Source of the DNA: Mesodorylaimus sp. YZB2_4 | Lineage: Eukaryota > Nematoda > Enoplea > Dorylaimida > Dorylaimidae | Reading direction: 5' to 3' | DNA: 64,000 bases | Assembly: GCA_030248295.1 (NCBI GenBank) | Contig: JASANH010001463.1 | Location: 186,001 to 250,000, forward strand | Part shown: positions 39,240 to 49,285 of the stretch, piece after piece | Layout of the letters: each line of letters opens with the position of its first letter | How positions within the stretch are numbered: the first letter of the stretch is position 1 | Translations under genes and position numbers: made by a program | Notes under the pieces: generated by a model | The model's database searches: none | Seen by the model: the letters and a program-made list of their open reading frames with translations, nothing else | Told to the model about the DNA's origin: nothing

Positions 39240-39675
39240 TTTGTTTGTTTGTTTTATATAAGTCGAAGTCCGTTTTGCCTGTAGCCGGCCAGCAGTCAAA
39301 CCTTTTAAGCAGGGCTGTACGGGGGCCGGCACACACAGCAGCTTCCCTCTGCGTGCCTCCTCTGGGAGCACCTCAACGCGAAAGCATCCTGGACTGGACA
39401 CCGACTTCCTCGGGCGATGGCGGGCGGGCGTTGAACCCTGTCGGTGTTCGACAACCGGGACTGTCCCCTCGTTTGGGTTCCGTCTCTCCACTTGGAGCAC
39501 ATCGTCGGTTCCGTCCGGGTGAGTCACCTGCGGCCTGCCGTGCAAGGTCAGCGAGGGTTTATGGTTCGCAAACCGACCACCATCACCGGGGATCGAACAC
39601 GGGACGAGCCCAGCCACTCGCGCCCAAGTAATACGGAGAGACGAATGCCGAACTGCTGTACCACCCCGCGGCCGC
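39240..39675 (-). mobile_element. tRNA-derived SINE, long body (family 2)
   Basis: Read on the minus strand, the head at about 39675-39588 resembles a tRNA: a GGGTGGTACAGCAGTTCGG A-box-like stretch and a GTGTTCGATCCCC B box. A unique body of about 330 bp follows, ending in a short tandem tail of AAAC units (39240-39256), as expected for SINE retroposition. It has no protein-coding logic, although open frames run through it. Confidence 0.55.
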
Positions 39676-39862
39676 AGCCAATTTTTGTGATGTTTTAGTC
39701 ACGTGGGTAAGTTTGTTTCCTTGTTGGTGCCTTCGTGTTTATTTTGCGCGTGAATGTGAGTTGGGGCGCTAAAGTTTGCTTTTTCGGTCAATTTTTTTCC
39801 ATGCTTTTTTTTGTGTTAGATGAGGCAAAATCAGTTGGTGTCTGCTTGTCTTCAATATGTCG

Positions 39863-40030
39863 AGGCAGACGCCTAACCGGTTGGGCGTCTGCCTCTCACG
39901 CCAGGTGCGCACTTAGAGGGGAGGGTTCGATTCCCGCCTGGGCACAAAATGATTGTCAAATATGTGTTCCTTAGCCCTCGAGTGCGCTATATAGAGCTTG
40001 GCTGTGGATAAAATATGACATGACATGACA
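39863..40030 (+). mobile_element. tRNA-Glu-like SINE (family 1), copy 1
   Basis: The head carries an anticodon-like loop CTCTCAC (anticodon CTC, Glu) and a GGTTCGATTCC B box (39924-39934). The body shares CCTCGAGTGCGC with copy 2, and the tail is the repeat ATGACATGACATGACA. The left end forms a hairpin, GGCAGACGCC with GGCGTCTGCC. Copy 2 lies at 47857-48022 in the opposite orientation. Confidence 0.65.
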
Positions 40031-40422
40031 ACCAGCTGGTCCGGGGGTGGCCAGTTTAGGATCCCATTTGGCTTTTTGTAAGCAATGCTTACAAAAACCG
40101 GCTGTCTTTCTTCAAAACCAAATTTGCTGAGGGTGCTGCTCGATTGTCATGCGGGTTGGGCTGACAAACATGATTGAGAAATTAATTTCTTCCTGGTAAT
40201 GAGCGGATCATGTCTAATCATTATCCTCGTTCGGACTCTCAGCGTTGCTCAGATTTCAATATGACTTTCTTGCTTTGTAGTTTTTTGGCGCTTTTCTCAT
40301 GCTCGGGGAGAAGAACATGCAATACACGCCTGCTGATCATTTGTTTTCAGTCGACTTGTACAGCTGTTGTCCACTGCTGCTACAGGCATTCAGTAAGGCC
40401 AGGTAAGATGTTTCGTGTCCAC

Positions 40423-40461
40423 TTACGATCTCCAGTGCTCGAAAGCGCTGGAGATCGTAGG
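40423..40461. repeat. Near-perfect hairpin, CGAA loop
   Basis: Arms of about 17 bp (TACGATCTCCAGTGCT and its complement, one mismatch) enclose a CGAA tetraloop. It sits about 60 bp before the first recognisable piggyBac coding sequence. Confidence 0.7.
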
Positions 40462-40523
40462 TGGTGCGCTTGTGATTATGTACTGTAGAGCGCGCGACTT
40501 CACGCTGACCTGAATGGTTTTAG

Positions 40524-41935
40524 ATTCATGGAGCTCTGCCGTTTTTTACGCTTCGACGACACGGAAAATCATCCTGCGAGCGAAGATGAGTCGATTGCAC
40601 ATGGTCGTCAAGCTGGTCGAGGAATTCATCGATGATTACGGATCTTGTTTTATTCCCGGGCGCTACATCACTGTCGATGAAGCCCTCGTCGATTTCCGGT
40701 AAGCTTTCTATTAATCAGCGTGGCTACGCAACTTCTCAATTGACTACATTCTTTTAGAGGTCGTGTTGGTTTTAAAATGTACATGCCAACGAAACCAGCT
40801 AAATATAGTATTAAAATTTTCGTATTAGCTGATGCCAGAACCAACATCATGCTGCGCGCCTACATTTACTCCGGCAAAGATGATGGTTCTGAACCTGAAG
40901 ACGTTCAAGTTGACGAACGAGACAAGGTCGGCGACAACGAAGGTGAAGGCACTTTAGACGTTGGTGCTGCTACTGAAGTCCTTTTGAAGCTTGTGAAAGA
41001 TTTCGGGCGCTCTGGGCGCGTGGTCGTTTTTGATCATTGGTTTACCGCGATCGCATTGGCATTGGAGCTTCGTCGGCGTGGGCTGGATTGTGTCAGAACA
41101 ATGAGAGGAACGGCTCGTGGTATTCCAGTCGCATTAAAACGACTTGATTTTCATTAGTATACGATGGAAAATCGGTGGTAGCGAGGACCAATTGTGAAAG
41201 AAGAATTTATGAAGCGTACGGTGAACTGCATCCGGCGGATACCCAGGCTCGTAGATGTCGAAAAAAGGCGAAACTCGTGCCGTTGGACCTGCGCCGCAGG
41301 ATCGTCGTGACCCTTTAGAAACTAGGAGACGTCCGTCGTTGGTCCTGCGACTAGGTGGCAGTGGGCGATATGAGGTCGATCGTACGGGTGGTGTCGTCAG
41401 TGAGGTCGTGAATGAAGCCATGTTGGCTTCTGTCGAACAATCAGCCTCTACGAGTGACAAGAATATAGCTGGGGCGTTGTCGAACGAGGCACACACGGCA
41501 TTTCTGTTCGGTGGTCCTATTACTTTGTGCAAGTACGTTGCGAAGAAAGACAAGGGGAAATCGCCCGTCTACATATTGGCCACTGCGCATCACGACGACA
41601 TCGGAGAAAGAGGGACGTCCGAAAATCTCCAAATGTTGCTATTTATTGAAGCCGGGCGGTGATGTTATTCTAAGATCCTCGGGTTACATAGTGCGCTTCG
41701 TGGTAACGACGTTGGTCATTGCAGGATCAAATGGTTTCCGAATATTCCTGTCGGCGGGCGTGTTATCGATGTGCAATCCGAGTTTTCTAGTGGTTATCAG
41801 ACGTTGCCTCATTGACTGTTTGCGAAGCTTTCATTATTGCGAGTCGGGGATCTGAAGAAGCGTCAATGACGAGGCGAGATTTTTTGCGACCTTTGGCTTT
41901 GGCCCTTACGAAACTATTGGTCAAGAGAATAAAGC
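40524..41935 (+). mobile_element. piggyBac-family transposase, decayed, contains an intron
   Basis: DDE-type cut-and-paste transposase. In order: FMELCRFLRFDD (40528 on), a +1 frame change near 40595, VDEALVDFRGR with the first catalytic Asp, then GFKMYMPTKPAKYSIKIF, VVFDHWFTAIALALEL with the second Asp, and RGTARGIP. A GT-AG intron of 55 bp (40703-40757) splits FR|GRVGF. After a stop at 41155, further family-like pieces appear (DKGKSPVYILATAHHDD at about 41550, then a DFLRPLALALTKLLV-like run near 41875). The MGGVD region and third Asp were not found. Frameshifts and stops mean it is not functional. Terminal inverted repeats and TTAA flanks were not identified. Confidence 0.75.
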
Positions 41936-42814
41936 TTTCGATCCTTTGCGGCGCAGAGAGCGAGCCCTAATGTGGATTGTTGCTGGTATTCAGAAGCATC
42001 GCAGCGAGTTCGCCACTCGCAAACGTTCGGTGGACGAATCGTTGACAGTTCAGCAGCGAGAGCAGCGACCGCGAAAAGAAGGAACGGTGCCGATGATACC
42101 AGCGCGTTGACAGATTGTTCGCTTGTGGCTTCGACGTAGTCGTCATGCGAACGACTGTCTTCAAGAGCCTCGGCGTCTTCTGGTAGATCATCAAGGCTTT
42201 CGACGGCTGCTCGTATTGGCTCGTCTTATTTCCAAACACCGAAAACGTCTCGAAAGTCGGCTGGTGAAACTGGGAAACCCGATCAACGGCGGCGGTCGCT
42301 TTGTTACGTGGAATCTTGTCGAAAAATTAGACGGCACGCAACTTGGCTGTGTGAAATCTGTCTGCATGACTCACGGAGAGGCGATGTTCAGCATCAAAGG
42401 CAAGATAGAATCTGTGGCCTGCAAAACTGACGACGTCGAAGCTCATTGCCGCATTCATCGTCAGAAGCGCCCGCTGAGAAAACGTGGCGAGAAATTCAAT
42501 AATATGTTGTCCTGAGTTGATGACATGGGTGAGGAGGGAGGATCTGGTGAGTAGTGTTTGTTTTGTATAAGTGGCCATTGTCTGCGTTTAGTGCTTCTCC
42601 GCGCTGCCTTAGTTTCTGATTGCTCGAGAAGTAAATTTTTTGTTGCTTTGTTCGCCCTTTCTCGTTGCCCGATGTGGTCTCGTTGTATCTGCGTGCAACC
42701 ATTACTTTCTATGGCTAATACATGTTGCTATTTGTGGTTCAGTTTTTTCTAGACTGCCTTTCAGTGATTCTAGTTTCGAACAAGCGGTTGACAGTCGACA
42801 GGCGCACGATTAAA

Positions 42815-45283
42815 ATGACGAGTAAGTTGCCTTTTGACAACTTGAATTTTCGTGGTTTAAAATTGTTGAATTTTTAGCATTTGCGTGCGCTGGCGATTTT
42901 TTTGTTCAGCAAGTCTGGCCCACCACGCGCAGTACACATGTGAGCATTTCCTTAGCTGTGGCAAGAGTCTTCTTTCCGCTACACCTCCACTTTTCTTTCC
43001 AGGTGTACGCTGCACAAGTGTTATCTTGCGCAGTATTTTACGTGCAACTAGTTTCCGAGTTCGACAAATTGATGGACGTTGAAGACGAAATGAAGTAATA
43101 ACTTGCTTGTTCGCATCCAGTACAACACATAGCCTGTCTGTACGCAGATCGATGTTGGATGACAAATCGGTGGAGGCTATGTTCCGATTTGCCGAAGGCA
43201 CGGTCTGTCGCAATCTTCCCTGTGCGATGCCTACGGATAAGGACGCGGACGGTCGTGTCAGATACGTGCGTGGGATGATTGTCGAAATGAATGGAAATAA
43301 TGTAACAGTAAGCCATTTTTATGATCGGGGTTGTAGGAGAAGCCAGGCGGTGGGACATCAGGGTTTCTAAAGCGACTCGAAGTGTGGATAGTACCAGGCT
43401 TTTTTTGCTCTTAGGTTGAACAAGTCGACTACGGGAGGACTGTCGTCGTCGAGTTGGATAAGTTGCGGCGCCTGGAAAAGAGACACCTGAGATTTCCACG
43501 GCAGGCGATATGCGTCGGGTTGGCCTCGGTCGACGGAGCAGACGTGCCTGAGGCAAGAAATGCTGATGCCGATGTTTGGACACTCTTTTACACTATGACA
43601 ATTCGTTTTCAGGATGAGGAGATCGCGAATGCATTGACTACAATTTGTGGCAAAAACGTTTTATGGGCCAGCTTCCATGAGAAGAAAGTGAGTTTCGCTT
43701 TATGCACATTCCAGCCAGCTGATACTGAATTCTCCCGTTTTCAGGGTCCAGTCATCTTAATCTTTTTGGACCCCCCGATATGTCTTTTGGAACTCGAAGA
43801 AAGAAGGCACATCGAGATGCCGATGGCCGTGTGGCGGTCCTTGCACGCGGCGCATCTTCTTCGGGAAGACGACGCCACTCGAGGCCCTGCCGAAACGGTG
43901 AGGGACTCGAGCTCAGCGGAGTCTTTACCGAAGGAAGATTGGTCTCGTTGCGAGCCAATCGATATCGATTTTCGATTTGTGGAACGGGTCGTCGAGACGG
44001 TGGTTAAATTCCATTCGAAGAAGGACGAAAATGTGCAAGATATTGTTGGTTACCTGCAAGACTTGTTATCAAAGAACGATTCGTTTTCGGGTGCCACCGT
44101 GATGCCGTTCGGTTCAGCCGTGTATAAAGGGTCAGTGGATGGTAGCAACTTGGACATCACGATCAACTTCGAACGTTTTTTTGTAAGTGTATCCATAGGG
44201 GTGAATGAACCTCTTTTTCAAAACAGAGATTGCTTCTAGGAAGAAAAGATGATAGTCTCTTTGTTATATCGACTGAGCGAGAAATTACGAGGCGACAGTC
44301 GAATACGAGTCCATGATTTAATCAGCGGAGCAAACGTGCCCAGTATCAAAGCGGTTGATCGCAAGACGAACATGGAATTGGATATCACAATTAATCGCAT
44401 AGAAGTGAGTGTTGACGCGGTAAGCAGGTCCAGATCGAACTTGAAAAAGATCGGTTTCCTTCAGGGCGTTCGATTCGCTCACTTGATGAAGGCGATATAT
44501 ATTTGCGATCCGACGTTCAGTCCTTTATTATACGCTCTAAAAATAATATTGAAGAAATGCGACGTCTATGGCGGAGGCGAACTGGTCGGCCACATAAGCT
44601 CGGCTGCGATTTGCGCCCTTGTCGTGCATTACTTGCAAATAGCTGGGCATTTTGGTCCAATCGATCCGACTAAGGTAAGGGTGTGTGCAGTTGTCAACGC
44701 GGGGTGGGGCACCGTATGCCGTTTGTTGCAGGCGAGAATCCCAGGTGAAACTGACAGTAGCCCGTCCGATGTCGCCGTCTTCAATCGCGCGAGGATCAAC
44801 GAAGAAAAGGCGCACGTGAGCCATGTACTTCGCGAGCTGGTGAATTATTACACGAGTTTCGATTTTGACCACAAGGTATGAATTCTATCGGAACGTTCGA
44901 TAGGACCTATCTGCCAGTGATATAATTTGCTCTCAGATTGTGTATTTGAACCAGTTGGAATTGGTTGATGTCGGCAGAAACAAAGCCAACGACCATTTGA
45001 AACTGATGGACCCTTTCGGTGGGGAAAATTTGGCGCGATGTACATCGGCAGTTGGTATGTGGAACTCAAAACTTCCTTGGTGATGTATCATGAATGAGTC
45101 GCGGCATGTACACTTTCAGTCCTGCGTCGCGCAAGGGACGCGTTGAAGTGTCTCGCCGATAGACTGAATTGGGGGGGAGACGATCGAGTTGAAAGTGTTT
45201 CACAAAACTGGCCGCAACACTCTCACAGTACTTCGAAAACAGCACAAGGCATCCATCGCAAGCGGATCAGCGCCCGCAATTGA
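42815..45283 (+). CDS. Tudor domain fused to PAP/TUTase-type nucleotidyltransferase
   Basis: Eleven exons in one frame give 610 residues: 42815-42821, 42878-42939, 43003-43094, 43148-43307, 43415-43687, 43745-44182, 44240-44404, 44465-44674, 44732-44875, 44937-45054, 45120-45283. Residues about 20-195 form an extended Tudor domain: FYVQLVSEFDKLM, then YVRGMIVEM, VDYGRTVVVELDKLR and FPRQAICVGL. Residues about 290-400 are a nucleotidyltransferase core (FGSAVYKG, SNLDITI, later ELDITINR), followed by the central domain (LLYALKIILKK, SSAAICALVVHYLQ) and a PAP-associated domain (YYTSFDFDHK, DPFGGENLAR). These families add U or A tails to RNA; Tudor domains bind dimethyl-arginine tails of Argonaute/PIWI proteins. 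The first catalytic Asp of the DxD pair is Asn333; Asp335 and Asp392 remain. A short first exon coding only Met-Thr is the least certain part. Confidence 0.82.
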
Positions 45284-47856
45284 ACATTATGCTGCAAAAC
45301 TGGAAAATTATCGAAGAAAAAAACGACCCCAAACCATGGATAAGTAAGCGGCATTTCCCATTGATGCAGGTATGAAATCTCGACCGAACACCCAGGCACC
45401 ATTTGACACCAATTTCTGTTTCCTGGTTTAGTGGCGTTCCCGGTTATTCAAAACGACCAAAACGTGGTGATCATCAATTTTAGACCGTGGCTTACGTCGA
45501 CAATCAAGGGCAATATTTAGCTCATTGGTCGGAAAGGTAGTTGGAGTATGTAAGACGGATGGTTTGTTTTAGCTGTAAGGGGGTGTTACCTGTAAGGAGG
45601 TGGTTTGTTTCGAATCGCATTCACTCAAAATTTTGGTTCATGTTTTCGAGTTGGTTGACTTACGCATGAGTGCATGGAGGCAATATTTGGAATGAGTTTA
45701 GTGTGCGTACGTTTTGTGCATGTGTGCTGTACATTTGATGATGTGCGATGTACAAGGGGTCGTACAAAGACACTAAGCATTACTGCTGAAGCTACCATCC
45801 TTGAGCAAACGGACAGAGAAGGGCAAGCAAGCCACATGCCCACACAAGGATAGACAGTTGCATTATCACGTGTTGAAAACTTCCAACACCTACAATGATA
45901 AGTTAACAAGATCTGATGATAACCACGACACATATGATGCCACGAAAGCCAATAATCAAACACAACGATCATGGGGGGGGGGGGGCAAGGCGTCAGAGTC
46001 TGACTAACTCACCGCCAGGTCCGACCGAACCAGGATCGAAATAAACCACAGCTTTCTTGCTGCTAGTCAGGCTAGACCAGAAAAGTTGTAGCAAAGCTCC
46101 ATAGCTTGTTCGATTACAGTGAAGATCAAGTGACGCACGATAATTCCTAGTTTATGACTCTTTTCACCAGAAGTCATTTTTACTATATAATAACTTTTCT
46201 ATTTTTGCGCTGTCAGTCAGCGTGAAATAATACAAGGCATAGGGGTTGGTCCTGTTTCGGCTCGGTCTGATTCAGTTCGGTGGTTTGGTCGAAGTTGGCC
46301 GTCGGCTTGGTTCAACCATCTTACTGTGACTGTCGGAGTGAGACGGTGGAACCAAGCCGACGGGATGCAGCGCTTTATCAGGTCTGCTAGAAACAACAAG
46401 CCCAGTATCTCATCTGGAGGATGGAAGCTGAGCGGGTGGACTCAAGTCTGTTGGCACCACGATATAAATCGATACAGTAGCAAGTAAGCAGTGTTTAGTT
46501 GACCAGAATGCGATCCTACAATCATTTATTTAGGACTTACGTCGGCAAGCTGGTGACAGTTCGCGCCAGGAAATGGCAATTATGGCTGAACGAGACGAAG
46601 CTTTGACGCAAAGAATTGAAGATCAGAATAGAGAAGAAAGTTTAGGAGGCCGAAAATGGAATATAAAATTTGGTTTCTCCTTCCAGAAAACAGCGAGAAT
46701 TACGCAACAAAGACTCCAGCAAAAACCGAAGAATGAAGCGCTGACTCAGGAAGTCAACGAAAAAATGACACTAGAAGAACAAGAAATCGGGTGGGTGGTA
46801 CTCAAAGGCACTGGTTTCTGAATCAGATTGATCGAAAAGCGAATTGGGTATTAATCAATCTTCTTTTAATTAAAAAGGTTGATTCGACTCGATTCAAAAA
46901 GCTACTACAGTTTTCAAATCAGAGTTAGTCGATCTCTGGACCAGCATCGAATTTTCGAGAGTTGGACGTTGGAGACAGTGCAGTAGTTCCACAAAACATG
47001 GGCTGGCTAAAAAAGCACTGATGTGTTGACAATGGCTGGATGCTACAGTAGATGTCCTCTAACTCGGGTTCAAGTTTTCCGAATTCAAACTTCTTGTTAA
47101 AAGTGTTTCACGGCACAGTCTGCGTCCCTTACCGAAATCACATAATTGAAATTATAAATACGTGGGGAAAAGAAAACAGGATAGCTGTTCGCCTGCAATT
47201 TATTTACAGCACTTCTGAGGCTCAAAAAAAGTCTTGAAAATATCTGCCCTGACTAGGCATTAGATGGCAATTCAATGCAGCACAATAATTGACCCTCATT
47301 AGCTTGTGAGCGAAATTCTCAGGAACAAAGAGAAGAATCTTGCTAGTGTACTTGCCTACAGTAATTTTTTTTTCAAGGCTTGTAATCAGGCAAGAGAAGA
47401 ACGGGAGGAAGGGGAAACTGGTGGTAGGTTAGAGGCGCTAGAAGGAGAGGAGGAGGAGACAGTTTCCAGCTGAATTATACGTCAGTGTTTTATTCATTTC
47501 TCGTTTTATTGTTCCTCCTTTTTTGTTGTTAGAGTTTCACGTTCCTATTTTATATTCCCGTTTTCGCTTTGTCTTTGAGTTTCCCGCTGGTTTTTTACCC
47601 GACTTGCTTTCTATGGTTTTCGAGTTTCCGTGTTCTGTTCTTGCATTTTCACATGTAGAAGATGTTTTTATTTTGTCACTGACGTGAGTACTAGCAAAGG
47701 CAATAAACTCATCATACAGTTGGTGATGGGCAAACCTCCCGTCCGCCGGCTGTTTGACGAGAAAGTTCGCCGCTAGCAGGGAGCTCACTCGCTAGCCTAT
47801 CTGGGAGCACGAGGACCCCAGGAGCTCAAAATTCGGGGCTGGCGTGAGATGTGACT
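45284..47856. other. Intergenic stretch with minor repeats
   Basis: No recognised gene. It holds a poly-G run near 45974 and a 38-bp stretch (46925-46962) that recurs at 56943-56978. A charged open frame at 46573-46821 (82 codons) and another at 47052-47237 are not recognised. Confidence 0.35.
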
Positions 47857-48022
47857 TGTTCATGTTCATGTTTTACCACATCACCAAACGCTAATGCGCA
47901 CTCGAGGATGAAGGGACACATTTTACACGAAATGATTTACCGGCCCGCGAGTCGAACACTCGCCCGTAACTGCGCACCGGGCGTGAGAGGCAGACGCCTA
48001 ACACACTAGGCCGCGAGGCCGG
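47857..48022 (-). mobile_element. tRNA-Glu-like SINE (family 1), copy 2
   Basis: On the minus strand the acceptor-like arms pair CCGGCCT with GGGCCGG. The anticodon-like loop is CTCTCAC, and a GTTCGACTC B box follows. The body shares CCTCGAGTGCGC with copy 1, and the tail reads ATGAACATGAACA. The T-arm is shifted by two bases relative to a real tRNA and the anticodon stem is mismatched, so it is a SINE head, not a tRNA gene. Confidence 0.65.
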
Positions 48023-49285
48023 TATTTATTGATGATCTGATGGAGGAGTTCTCTTGGCACTATTTCATTCAGTCTTTAGTTCTCATCTGCACCTAACGTT
48101 ATAACTGGGTCGGGGACTACCAGAACCTAACGGCTGACGCGTACTCCCAAATTGACAGCCCATACAGTTTTTGTGCGTTGACAATAAACTAAACCTGCGG
48201 CGCTGGACTTCGTGGAATGCTGCAGTTGGGCTTCCCTCTAGCAAGGATGAGCCATAGATCACACTAATAGGAAACAGGCCTGATAAAACGAGGTTAGGCG
48301 GGGAATGTTGGCACTCTGATCCAAACAAGGGACCTGACAATGAGTGAGGGCATTAGCGAGGGGGCATGAGTGAGGGTACGTGACTGATGCTGACAGGCAA
48401 AGGTGCGAAGTTTTCACTGAAATATTCTTAGCACACATACCTGGGATTAAAATGATGTCTTTTCTGTAATCTGTCTGGCAGTTCTGGATGCAGCCGCAGC
48501 ATGCAGCAGAAACGCTTGCACTTACTTGATGACGATTTTCTTGTGGTTTGCTGCATGGAATTCATCCCCAAATCATAGAACCTGATAAGTGAGTGGTCGT
48601 CATTCAGATGGTGCGCAGTACTATCTGAAGCAAGTACAATGGCATTAGACTGCCGCCTCGGCAGATGGTCTTACCGTTAGCCCGCACGTCGTCAACAGGT
48701 AATATGCACCGTACATTGTAGTGGGTAGCGCACAAAAGGCATGGTGCTCACAATGTGATGCGGTTGACTTGGTGAGTGACAAGAATTCAGTTCGCTGCTC
48801 TGCTTCTGACCGACCCTCGATGTTCTTAACGAGAGCAAGTCTTTCGTACATACGGTTTTGTCATCTAATCAATTTGCTACGTCACCCTCATATTATAACC
48901 TGTTTTCTTTCATAATATACACGCCCTCCACGTTACCGCATAGGCCGCGTGTACATTCCCAAAGAAAACAGATAGTACTCACATCCACCTGTCACCCATC
49001 ACCCTCACATACACTACGGATAAACCACTGCAAGTTCTTCCAGACCAGACGAACGCCTTATTGTACCTTCAAACAGTACTGCTCATCAAACTGTGCAGCC
49101 GCGCTGTTTCTGGCTGGGTGACACACAGGCTGGTGTAGATTGATGGTTATGCTTATCACGCACTAATGTTCAAGGAAGCAACGAACGATTGATTCCAGGA
49201 GATGGTTTCACAGCCCACACTTCATCACACATGGCGAGCACAGTACAAAACATCAAGCGCACATGATGGAAGAACATCACCGCAA
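48023..49285. other. No gene recognised
   Basis: Contains the small foldback element at 48900-48971; nothing else is supported. Confidence 0.35.
48900..48971. mobile_element. Foldback mini-element, copy 1
   Basis: Ends are CTGTTTTCTTT and AAAGAAAACAG, an exact 11-bp inverted pair. The inner parts (ATATACACGCCC and GCGTGTACATTC) extend the pairing to about 26 bp. A second copy lies at 54246-54304. Confidence 0.6.

Noticed and set aside
39195-39617. 140-codon minus-strand open frame
   Set aside because: It coincides with the body and tail of a SINE and has no protein signature.
47940-48022. A tRNA-Glu gene on the minus strand
   Set aside because: Acceptor arms pair well, but the T-loop is displaced by two bases, the anticodon stem does not pair, and the same head with a shared body and tail occurs at 39863. 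It is a SINE head.
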